Shown piece after piece: positions 33,640 to 42,248 of a stretch of 64,000 bases of DNA (positions within the stretch are counted from its first letter, which is position 1; every line of letters begins with the position of its first letter). Origin of the DNA: Sipunculus nudus (Eukaryota > Annelida > Sipuncula > Golfingiida > Sipunculidae); NCBI GenBank assembly GCA_026874595.1, contig CM049310.1, positions 65,552,056 to 65,616,055 of the forward strand. Direction: 5' to 3'. Under the pieces are notes generated by a model. The model did no database searches and was not told the origin of the DNA. It saw only the letters and a list, made by a program, of their open reading frames with translations. The position numbers and the translations under genes are program-made.

Positions 33640-35339
33640 TACCCGAAACACTACAACTTTTCATTTTTCTGCAATATCTAAAAAAATATTAAGCATATAA
33701 CAAATTTTTTTGTCGCATCTTAAACTAGGATCATTACCTTATTCCTTTGTACATATACCCTTGTGCCGCCGTTACCATGGTTACCAAATTTTAGGGTAAA
33801 ACTTGACAATCTGAAAACATGATGTTTTTGGCTTTTTCTCTGTTAATATTTATGCTGCAAGGGTGAAGTTTTTTGCATAAGGCAGCATTCCCTTGGTTCT
33901 AAGTTATTCAATTGCAAATCTTGTCAAATCTCGCTCAGTTTATCGTCAAATGAGAAATTACGAGATTTTAAACAAATATCTGTATCTCGGCTATTTTAAT
34001 GCTACAAGGGTCTAGTTTTTATTGTTCTAGGATTTTTTAGTAGATTAAAGTGACACAAGTGAATATCTCCTCAAATCTCGCACCATTTGTGTTGTCAAAC
34101 GAGAACAGAGGACCATTTAAACAAATGCCTATAATGCTGTAATTTTTTTACAATACAGACATATAGTTTTCAGCATGTGACAGCGTCTGACACTCTCAGT
34201 CATATAATGTAATTATATAGCAATTCCTGTCAAATCTCGCCTCGTTTTTTATCAAATGATGAAGATAAATCCAATTGACGTGAGCACAAGTGTCTTCAGA
34301 GTTGACAGGTAAGTGCCGGCAAGGCCATTACAGTTGCAAGTTGGCGTGCGCGGTCGTCCATGAATTTCACAAAGCAACATTGAATAGAGGACAAAAGCCG
34401 CTCAATTTGAATTGAACACACCTGTTATTTTCATTGTGTCCCCTTGTGGTGCCACTTGTGTTGCCAGGAACCACTGGCAAATCTTTCAAACCAGGGACGG
34501 ATCCCCGATTTTGAAGTTGGGTGTGTCAAAATATGGGCGGATCCCTGGTTTAGCAGTTGGGGGCAGGGGGTTAAATTTTAATTATACATCAAATATTTAT
34601 AATTAAAAATATAATATTTCGAAACTTATTTTTTCTTTTAGAAAATAGGCGCCAGATGGCGCTGCAGCAATCATTATTGTGCCATATCTCCAGAACTATA
34701 CACACTGTCACAACATTGATTGCTGAATCTGATACTAGATTTAATGCGTTGATCCTCCTGGGGACTCTGTCATATTCTACAGGGGTTAAATTTTAATTAT
34801 AAATCAAATGTATATAATAAAAAATATCTGGGAACTTAGTTTTTTCCCTTTTAGAAAATAGCCGCCAGATGGTGCTGCAGCAATCATTATCGTGCCATAT
34901 CTCGAAAACCATAGACAGTGTCACAACATTGATTGCAGCATCTGAAACAAGATTTAATGCGTTTATCCTCGTGGGGACTCTGTCATATTCTTCCATTACC
35001 ATGGGGACCTAAAATACGTAACAATTATATTCTTCTTTTTCTTAAAATTCAAAATATGAAGTTTTATTCTAATAGACGGTTTTCCATTTTCCATGACAGG
35101 AGTACATGGCCTTCACATGGAGTTTTTTCCCGTCTGTCTGTCTGTCTGATTGTCTGTCTACTCATCTGCGACTTTTGAAAATCAGCATAACCACACAAAA
35201 TTGTGTTTCTGTTTCCGCCATAATTGGGGTAATTCATTTGAACAGTTCCAAATGTAACCTGACTGTCTCCTGTATGTTGTCTCCTAGTTTGACTTTCTTA
35301 TTTCCGCTTCCGGCAAGCGTTCGACCTCTGGTCGTCTAG
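33053..35339 (+). mobile_element. F1 unit 12, complete, chimeric relative of units 9 and 10
   Basis: A 2.29-kb unit: GTCT microsatellite, left flank with AGGTCA repeats (33177-33191), RFX-like GTTACCATGGTAAC (33326-33339) and GTTACCATGGTTAC (33771-33784). CTCF-like sites follow at 33624-33639, 34649-34664 and 34862-34877, then a second microsatellite (35133-35160) and a 3' end at 35305-35339 (CGACC/GGTCG, CTAG). Its 5' half matches unit 10 and its 3' half matches unit 9. A ~250-bp segment with the CCGCCAGATGG site is duplicated within it (34560-34700 and 34794-34930). Confidence 0.65.
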
Positions 35340-36248
35340 TTGCTTGCCGGAAATCTTCGATTACTGCAAGTAGGTTGGTCAGATGCGGATGTCTGTTTGT
35401 CTGTCTGTCTGTGTACTCTCTACAGGCCACAATTTTCCAGCAATTGCTTTCAAACTTATACAGCTGGTAGACAAGCAAAAGTCCTCGGGGCCTATTGTTT
35501 TTAGGCAATACAGGTCAAAGGTCAAGGTCAAGGTGATCAAAACTTCTCAAAACGGTTTTTTCTCCATATCTTTGTCACTATTAGTTGTATCTTCTTCAAA
35601 CATAGCTCATTTTAAGCGTCATTCCAAGGCCAGTCATCTGGTGTGTAGCTGACTCAAATTTTCCGTAACCATGGTTACGAATTTTTGGGAAAAAGTCATG
35701 ATATTCTGAAATAAGGGGTCATATTTTTCTAACTTTGTCAGTTTTAAAGCTAGAGAGGTCTAGTTTTTTTACTTTAGGTAGCATTCACCTAGTACTACAA
35801 GATTCTATTAAGAGTCTCGCAATATCTCGTATAATATCTCGTCAAACGAGATATTTTGAGATTTCAGTAATCTTGCCCTGGAGGCCACAGTTTTGCAGGA
35901 ATCTTTTTGAAACTGACATATTGTAAGTCCTACATTATTATCTCGAAATCAATTTTTCATTTTTGAATTCGGCCCCTAGGGGGTGCTGGGTGCAAACCTC
36001 TCCAACATCTCATGTTTTGGCAACTCGTTTAGTCATCTGGTCTCAATCTTGTGTCACTTTGTCAGTGTGTCCGTCTGTTTCTCAGTTGTCCTCAAATCCG
36101 CTTGCTTGCCGGTTCTTGCGTCTCACATATAGCATTCTACAGGCCACAGTTTTGAAAGAATCCTTTTAAAACTATTACATCTTATGTCTTACACTAATAT
36201 CTCGAAACCGATTTTTCATTTTCCAGAATTGGCCGCTAGGGGGCGGTG
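34649..36248 (+). promoter_or_regulatory. CTCF-like motif cluster F
   Basis: GCGCCAGATGGCGCTG (34649-34664), CCGCCAGATGGTGCTG (34862-34877), CCCCTAGGGGGTGCTG (35973-35988) and CCGCTAGGGGGCGGTG (36233-36248). The first is close to the core with GAT in the variable middle; the third departs in two places. Confidence 0.35.
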
Positions 36249-36737
36249 CACTCAAACTAGCATAACATATCATTTTTTGGCCATATCTCCAAAACTATAA
36301 ACCTCATTTACATAAACTATAGCTTATTATCTTCCTCTGAGGTTTCTTCATAACATGATTAAGTCATCTGTTCACAATCTTGGGTCAGTTTGTCAGTATG
36401 TTGTCTGTTTGTCAGTTGTCCTCAATTTCGCCTGCTTCCAGGTTCTTGCGTCTCACATGTAGCATTCTACTGGCCACAGTTTTGCAGGAATCGTTTTGTA
36501 AATTACACTTGTCATATATCGTGATGATATCTGGAAGTCCTATGTTTATTATTCAAATAAGTCAAAGGTCAAGGTCAAGGTGATCAAAATATATCAAAAT
36601 CTTATTTTCTTTAGAACTGTATTCATATTGGTTCTTTCTTCACAAACTATGGATTATTTTCTTTCACTTTGACACTGCTCGTTCATCTGACTAACTTTAC
36701 ATCATTTCCGGCAAGCGCATGACCTCAGGTCATCTTG
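35340..36737 (+). mobile_element. F1 unit 13, last of the run
   Basis: It starts exactly where unit 12 ends: CTAG (35336-35339) is followed directly by TTGCTTGCCGGAAATC. It carries a GTCT microsatellite, a left flank with AGGTCA repeats (35516-35532) and GTAACCATGGTTAC (35665-35678). Two to three ~330-bp repeats with CTCF-like sites follow, then another AGGTCA run (36563-36583). The 3' end is at 36703-36737 (TGACC-TCA-GGTCA, CTTG). Helitron helicase coding sequence begins at the next bases, so this 3' end is a junction with a recognisable target. Confidence 0.65.
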
Positions 36738-37354
36738 TTTTTTTTATTTCAGTAAGTTTATACATATGAAATAGGTCTACCCACAAGTTGAGTGCAAGAG
36801 GTCCATAATTATCAGACAAGTTAGTGAAAATCCGGTTGTCCATTACTGGTTGCAGTTGGAAGAGGTCTCCAATGACAATTACATGGATGCCACCAAATGG
36901 TTCTTTGTTGCCTTAAACGCAAATTTTCAAAATTAAACATGCGATTTCCTACCATGCTTATTTCATCAATCATTAATATCTGAAGGTGTCTATACTGAGT
37001 CTTCAGTGTGTTCAGGATATCTGATGACAATTTTCTGTAATCAAACCCTTTGTTTGGATCTATTCGAAAAGTGTTTTGTAATGTGGATCCTTGAACATTG
37101 TAAGCAGCCTGTCCTGTAGGTGCAGTAACCAGTATCTTGCAGTCCAATGGATTGTCACCTTCAGTGCCACATAAGTGACGATGCAAGATTGCTCTGAGCA
37201 AAACTGATTTACCTACACCAGTGCCACCAGTTAAAATACATGTAAAGGTGTACTTGAACATTTCACATGTTTGATGTGTTTGAAGACTGAGTTGTTTCTC
37301 ATTTATACCCTGTATTAACTGTTTGTATTCAACATCAGGTATTCTGCCAGGCAA
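36738..37354 (-). pseudogene. Helitron PIF1-type helicase domain, truncated
   Basis: A superfamily 1 DNA helicase fragment, the motor part of Helitron transposases. Residues 43-50 of the open stretch read GGTGVGKS (Walker A, motif I) and ILMIDEISMVG around 126-136 is motif II (Walker B). After about residue 146 (plus-strand position about 36910) a frameshift occurs; the third frame continues with GGIHVIVIGDLFQLQPV, matching motif III (GDxxQLxPV), then the PIF1-type stretch LALNLWVDLFHMYKLTEI. Sequence stops at 36738 against the F1 3' terminus, so motifs IV-VI are absent. Confidence 0.85.
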
Positions 37355-37397
37355 TGTGAGTGGTTCTTGTACAGAAGTTCTCAGTGGCAGTCCAAGG

Positions 37398-37800
37398 TCA
37401 GCAAATCATAGTTCTGCATGTTATCTGACCTTTCTGGGTAAAAAATGCAAACTCCTCACTGGGAACTGGTGACTGATTTGCATCTTCATTCTCAGCATGT
37501 TCAGTTGTAGGAGCTATATGTGCGTATTCAGTTTGATGGTCATGTTCAGCTTGGTCCTGTGCTTCTTGCAAAACATCTGCATTGTGTTCATAATGTTTTC
37601 TTTTGAACTCAATTTGTATTTTCTTCTTGTTATATTGTTCAGAATATGTTTTTGAACCATTTAAAAGATCTTTGGTTTCATCTCTCCATGGGGAGAACAA
37701 CAGTAGTCTCTCACGATAGCAGTTTTCTGAGTCTATTTTCTTAGTATACCAAACATATCTGAGAACTCTTGGAATCTCTCTTCAAGTGTATGTTGTACCA
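37398..37800 (-). pseudogene. Helitron linker before the helicase
   Basis: The open part (37398-37700) starts with FSPWRDETKDLLNGSKTY, the conserved Helitron (LF)PWRxE...DLL...TY segment ahead of the PIF1 domain. Just upstream, in other frames, RERLLLF and a D-S-E-N-C-Y-R-E-like stretch (37700-37760) continue the match, showing frameshifts. The middle is acidic and Gln/His-rich, as usual for this linker. It lies about 44 bp upstream of the helicase frame; the frames are not continuous. Confidence 0.75.
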
Positions 37801-37863
37801 TTTGGCAAGGTTATACTGAGTTTTTTTTCGGTGTTTACCCCAGCATTTACTTCATTTTGATTT

Positions 37864-38458
37864 TTATGTCAAGATCTTCAGTGTTGTCAAGAAACGCATC
37901 ATCTGCTGTGTCCACAGGGTATTTAATATTAATCTGTGATGTATAGTCAGCGAGACACCAATTTTCAAATGCTCTAGGCCGCTTTGAATAACTGTTGATG
38001 ATATTACTTGCTGCAATATCTGTTTTGAATCTTGTGGGAGCTGCTCTTTATTTTTGAGTAAAAATGTTCTTTCATCTGGAGGGGCAGTGGGTATAAATAT
38101 GACATCTCTGGTGGCTCTTGTCATTGGTAGTTGTAATACCAGATATGCTGCTTCCTGATCACTTATTTCAACAGCATTTAAAAACTGATTTCCCATATCT
38201 CTCACCTGCTGTCTTAGATTTTTTCCATCTTTTTTGGCTTCTTTATAAGCGGCATTTAGCAAAGCACTCATTCCCCTTTGACTTTTGCTTACATAGGAAA
38301 CTGTATGTTGCACATGCATAAGGGTCAAGTATAAACTGCAGGTCATGGTTAGCTTTCCATGCAGTAAACAAAAGTCTCATATATCCATTGATTTTTATTT
38401 CAGATGGTGATCTTTTTAGGAATACTTTTGGACCTTTAATGGATGAACACAAGGCCAT
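37864..38458 (-). pseudogene. Helitron post-Rep region
   Basis: Two overlapping frames (38243-38458 and 37864-38346) together follow the conserved Helitron region: VFLKRSPSEIKIN, YMRLLFTAWKANHDLQF, DPYACATY, then VSYVSKSQRGMSALL, GNQFLNAVEISDQEAAYLVL and TRATRDVIFIPTAPPDERTF. The frame changes near 38300-38340, between DPYACATY and VSYVSKSQ. The match then fades into low-similarity sequence below 38000. The function in the family is unassigned. A second copy of this part is at 62.68-63.09 kb on the plus strand. Confidence 0.85.
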
Positions 38459-38465
38459 GTAGTAG

Positions 38466-38693
38466 TTATCTAGAGAGACTTCTTAGAAAATTATGAAAGG
38501 ACAGGTCTTTGTCAACATTTAAGCTTGCAAGTGCTTGTGAGATCTTTGGGTAGTTCTGCTTTTGTTTTTCATCAACTTCAGTGTCATGAGGTTCGAGAAT
38601 TTTAGTTTGTGGCATGGGTGGCATTGGAAAATTAACAGACTGGCTTTCCTTTCTTTCTACAAGATCTAGAATGCCTGTGTGTTTGTAGATCAA
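38466..38693 (-). pseudogene. Helitron segment after the deleted Rep domain
   Basis: An open stretch contains FPMPPMPQTKILEP, matching the FPRPPMxxTKILEP-like segment that follows the Rep nuclease in animal Helitrons. QNYPKISQALASLNVDKDLS and FHNFLRSLSR come next, followed by a stop and a shift into the SPSEIKIN region. The same segment, diverged, is at 62578-62680. At its 5' side (about 38690) the sequence jumps directly from the pre-Rep strip. Confidence 0.75.
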
Positions 38694-38696
38694 TCA

Positions 38697-38840
38697 AGTC
38701 CCACTTGCATATGTCACTGTAATGAACAGCTACTTTTCTTTCAGCATTACTTGATCTCCTTTCACCGCAGATTATTGTTGGAAACGACATATATTCTGAA
38801 TCTTTGTCTTGAAACAGACTTCTGGAGCTACTGACATTAT
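38697..38840 (-). pseudogene. Helitron pre-Rep strip
   Basis: In two frames the minus strand reads MSVAPE, then YMSFPTIICGERRSSN and AERKVAVHYSDICKWDL. These correspond to the SFPTIFCGQ and VHYSDICKWEL blocks that precede the Rep domain. It runs straight into LVERKESQSVNF of the post-Rep segment. The roughly 300-residue HUH/Y2 nuclease (HxH and YxxxY motifs) that should lie between is absent. Confidence 0.75.
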
Positions 38841-38841
38841 A

Positions 38842-39316
38842 TCATTCCCTGTGAGTTTTCAAATTAATCGGTATGGTAGCAGTAGTGTCTGATGTATGTG
38901 GCAACATGTTCACAGTTGTTTCAATCTGGGTAGGTACATTAACCAGTGATCCTTTCAGTGACAACTGTGAACCTCTAGGTAATTGTCTTATCTGCATGAA
39001 AGGTATTCTCAATGCAATAAGCCTTTCTTCTAAGGGATACAAGTTCAATTCAGGTGGTCTATCTGGAAACCGCATTCCATTATATCCTGAGAGTTTTGGT
39101 GTCTTGTGGCATTTCAGAGCTTCAAAACAAGCTGTGTGCAACCACTGCTTACTGTCCACTGATTTCACAGGTGTAATGTGTGTTGCTAGGAAAGTCGGAT
39201 CTATTCTGTCAGGCCAGCTATCAGAATTCTTTACAGAGTGTCTGAACCAAGTCTGATTACAACAGCAACATACATATATGGGACCTTTGCATATAGAAGT
39301 GTGAAATTTCTGTATA
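38842..39316 (-). pseudogene. Helitron Cys-rich and DUF6570-like region
   Basis: From the TIR-element boundary the frame reads KGPIYVCCCCNQTWFRHSV (Cys-rich, Helitron GPxYVCxCCxQxWF type). After about 75 further residues come RFPDRPPELNLYPLEERLI and ALRIPFMQIRQLPRGSQLS, the highly conserved DUF6570-like block, then a stop after KTHRE. The open frame continues upstream of the Met at 39168 to at least 39310, so that Met is not a start. The antisense frame 38873-39256 is a shadow. Confidence 0.85.
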
Positions 39317-40703
39317 CCATAAAATCTCCACTTAAAACAGCGGTTTAATCAAGAAATTCAAAATCTTAAAATCAGGTTGATTTCCTGAAAGCACTATGGG
39401 TTTATACTAGAAGGGTTTCCTGAATATCTTCCTGACAGACATCATTTTGGGGCCGGCGAGTGGGCGATAATATTGCAACTTTCGAAGGCCCTTCTTAGCA
39501 GCATTCTCGCATGCATGGGAGCCATGTGTAAATGTATTATTTACAATTATTTGTTATTTATAAATTAAATATTGCTGATTAGTTTTCGTGTGATATATAA
39601 CTTGTTATAAAATTTTGGTAATTGTTACCAAATAATACGTTTACAACATCCCTGCTGTAACACACAGCGGCCCACTTCGTTGGGCATGGTCAAGCAAAAT
39701 TGAAAAAAAAGCCTACTTTAAACCCATTTGCCGCATTATTTAGCAATGATTATTTGTTTAAAACGTGAAATGAATAAAAAGCTGACATCGTAAGGAGTCA
39801 CACAATGGCAGACGATCATTTTAAAATCAAGTTTGAGTGCCGCCAAATGCTGAAACGCCCCGGTATTCTGCTAAGAATATTTTGAACGGCTGTACGCGGT
39901 GGGTGGTAAACAAAACTATTTCGTCCCAGCGTGCCTTGCGTGAACACTGCCTTGACAAAATGGCTCCCAACACGGAAACTTTCTTCAGGAAAAAAAACTT
40001 GCTTACCCCGACTGGCCACTTTAATTTTACCTTAAAATCACTCGTTATCAAGCGTCGTGTTTCCTATACGTGCGTATCTCGACAAGGTAACTTCAGTTAC
40101 TTTGATATTTAGTTAAGTTGACCAGCGATGTTTTCAAAGGCGCCACCAAATTGTGAAATGGAGCGATGTCAACGTACGATGTGACGATGATAATACCGAA
40201 GTAACCGGTATGAAAATGATTTGAATCTTCCGAGTAATTCCAGAAAATGGAATTTTCATCAAAAATTTTTAGAATTAAAATATACAGTGACTTGAAATGG
40301 ATCAGCAGAAATTTTTTTTCCCAAAATATTATGACAAATCAGTAGCAAACAAGAATACGGCACAGAATATAAAATCTGTATAAACAGGCAGAGGTTCACA
40401 GGCCCTTGCGTCTTCCCAAACTTCATGCTTGAGTGACCCTGGAAAAAGTGTTATGATGTGTTTAAATAAAATGCCCAAGGAGTTTTAAAGTGGACAGGAA
40501 TGGCCGAGTCGCAACCAACGCGTGTTCATTTCTAGATGATAGCTTAATTGTGTCTTTTGTCAAATCATTCCGTAGCGAAAGTTGGTGCGGTTTTAAAGGG
40601 GGGTTCTTAGTATTTGAGCCCCTTGCTATATCTCACCTAGAATTTCGGCAAAGTCTGGGTGCGGTTTTAATCGGAAGTGCGGTTTTAAGTGGAGATTTTA
40701 CGG
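39317..40703. mobile_element. 1,387-bp TIR element inserted in the Helitron, TA target duplication
   Basis: Left end CCATAAAATCTCCACTTAAAA, right end the reverse complement of CCGTAAAATCTCCACTTAAA: 22-bp terminal inverted repeats with one mismatch. TA flanks both ends (39315-39316 and 40704-40705). Removing the element and one TA joins the two Helitron halves in frame, which proves the boundaries. A TA duplication fits the Tc1/mariner superfamily or other TA-targeting elements. The interior encodes no transposase I can see, so it is non-autonomous. A GC-richer stretch (39800-40100) with short frames on both strands is unassigned. Confidence 0.8.
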
Positions 40704-41585
40704 TACACTCTTTTAGATCTGCACCTTGTGTTCTCTTCAGATGAACTGCTTTTTCATTCTTTCTGTATGATTCATCCATTCTTTTTTGTGCCCTTGTGAC
40801 TGTGTTTCTCTCAGTCTCAGTTGTCCTAAGTACTGGAATACTTCTTTTCCTTCTTTTAGCAAGTCTCTCTACACTTCTGAGGTTATCATCTTCCAGTCTT
40901 TTCCTTTTTTTACATGTTGTTTCTCTGATACGTTCTTTTTGTCTGAAGATTAAATCTTGCCTTGCAGTCTGCTTCTGTTGTTTCTCAGATTCTCTCTCTT
41001 CTGCTCTTCGAACTTCATCTCTTCTCATCTTCTGATTATGTTTTTTTTTGCAGCACACTCTTTTGTCGCCTGGCTTCATCTTTCCTAGCAATTCGCTTCT
41101 GTTGTTTCTCAGATTCTCTCTCTTCTGCTCTTTGAATTTCATCTCTTCTCATCTTCTGATTATATGCTCTTTCTGTAGCACATACTTTTTGTTGCCTGGT
41201 TTCATCTTTCCTAGCAATTCGCTTCTGTTGTTTCTCAGATTCTCTCTCTTCTGCTTTTCGAACTTCATCTCTTCTCATCTTCTGATTATATGCTCTTTCT
41301 GTAGCACGCACTTTTTGTCACCTGGCTTCATCTTTCCCAGCAATTCGCTTCTGTTGTTTCTCAGATTCTCTCTATTGCTCTTCGAACCTCGTCTCTTCTC
41401 ATCTTCTGATTGTAAACTTTTTCAGCAGAGTGCTCCCTTTCTCTGCAGGTTTTGTTTTGCCTAGCAGACCACTTTTGTTGTTTGTCTGATTTTCTTTCTT
41501 TTCTTTTGTAGACTTCATCTTTTCTTGATAGCAGTTTCCTTTTTTGGTCTTTCAAACGTTCTTCATTTCTTTGTTCTTGATTCAT
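40704..41585 (-). pseudogene. Helitron N-terminal K/E/R-rich repeat region
   Basis: Minus-strand frames from MNQEQRNEERLKDQ (Met at 41583-41585) down to LKE at the TIR boundary (about 40706). They are rich in Arg, Lys, Glu and Gln, with a ~42-residue tandem repeat (QKMRRDEVRRAEERESEKQQ, then ARKDEARRQK). At the DNA level the TCTGAT landmark falls at 41031, 41155, 41281 and 41405 (steps of 124, 126 and 124), so two of the three steps break frame. Coiled-coil propensity is likely. Such charged N-termini are common in invertebrate Helitron polyproteins. The plus-strand frames at 41048-41464 are shadows. Confidence 0.75.
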
Positions 41586-42248
41586 TCTTCTCTTTCACAT
41601 GTACTCTTTCAAATAATGTTTTCTATTCATTTTTAGCTCAGATGACTATAAGTCATCTGAGCTATAGTAGTGGTCCATTGTCCGTCGTCCGTCCGTCTGT
41701 CCGTCCGTCGTGCCGTCTGTCCGTCCGTAGATGTGGCACGTTTTGAAACTGTAAGACCTAGGAATCCAAAATTTGGCATAATGTTAGATGTCCCCAAGAT
41801 CTCCTACCAAGCTGAAAACTGGGTCTTTGCAACTTCGTTCCTTTGAGAAATTAAGGAAAAACCTCAATTTTTTATTAAAAACCTATTTTCACACTTCAGG
41901 ACTGCCTAATATCAAAACCACTCATCTGTTTTTCCTCATATTTACCATACATATTCCTCTATATATTTCCTATGTACATGCCAGAAATTATGTCTGTATT
42001 ATTTAATTTAAAAAAGTTATGGGCCCAAACATAATGCATTTTGTAAAAAATCAGGAAAGATATTTGATCACTTAACACAAAAAATGTTAAAGCTATCGAC
42101 CTTTTTTCCGGTAATATAACTTTAATTAATCAAAATTAAATTGTATACCCAAAATTAGATGAAAATCTTTTAAATTTTCTAAAATATTAATAAAAATAAA
42201 AAATTGGTACCTTAAATTTTGCCCAACTTTGACCATGGCACGTTTTTT

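Larger units (their letters stand above)
36738..41634 (-). pseudogene. Helitron polyprotein pseudogene (overall extent)
   Basis: Minus-strand remains of an animal Helitron replicase/helicase in natural order from high to low coordinates: K/E-rich N-terminal repeats, Cys-rich segment, DUF6570-like region, pre-Rep strip, post-Rep region, helicase linker, PIF1 helicase. In the family this protein nicks and unwinds DNA for rolling-circle transposition. Here the HUH Rep nuclease is missing, several frameshifts and stops are present, and a TIR element lies at 39317-40703. The C-terminal half of the helicase is cut off by the F1 run at 36737, and an F2 element begins at 41635 just upstream of the first visible Met. 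It cannot encode a working protein. Confidence 0.85.

Noticed and set aside
38873-39256. 127-codon plus-strand frame
   Set aside because: It is antisense to the clearly conserved Helitron DUF6570-like region.
39317-40703. Reading the gap in the Helitron as an intron
   Set aside because: The gap has no GT-AG borders at the frame junction. It has matching inverted ends and TA on both sides, and removal with one TA restores the frame.
41048-41464. 138-codon plus-strand frame rich in Phe/Leu/Ser
   Set aside because: It is the antisense shadow of the K/E/R-rich Helitron N-terminal repeats.
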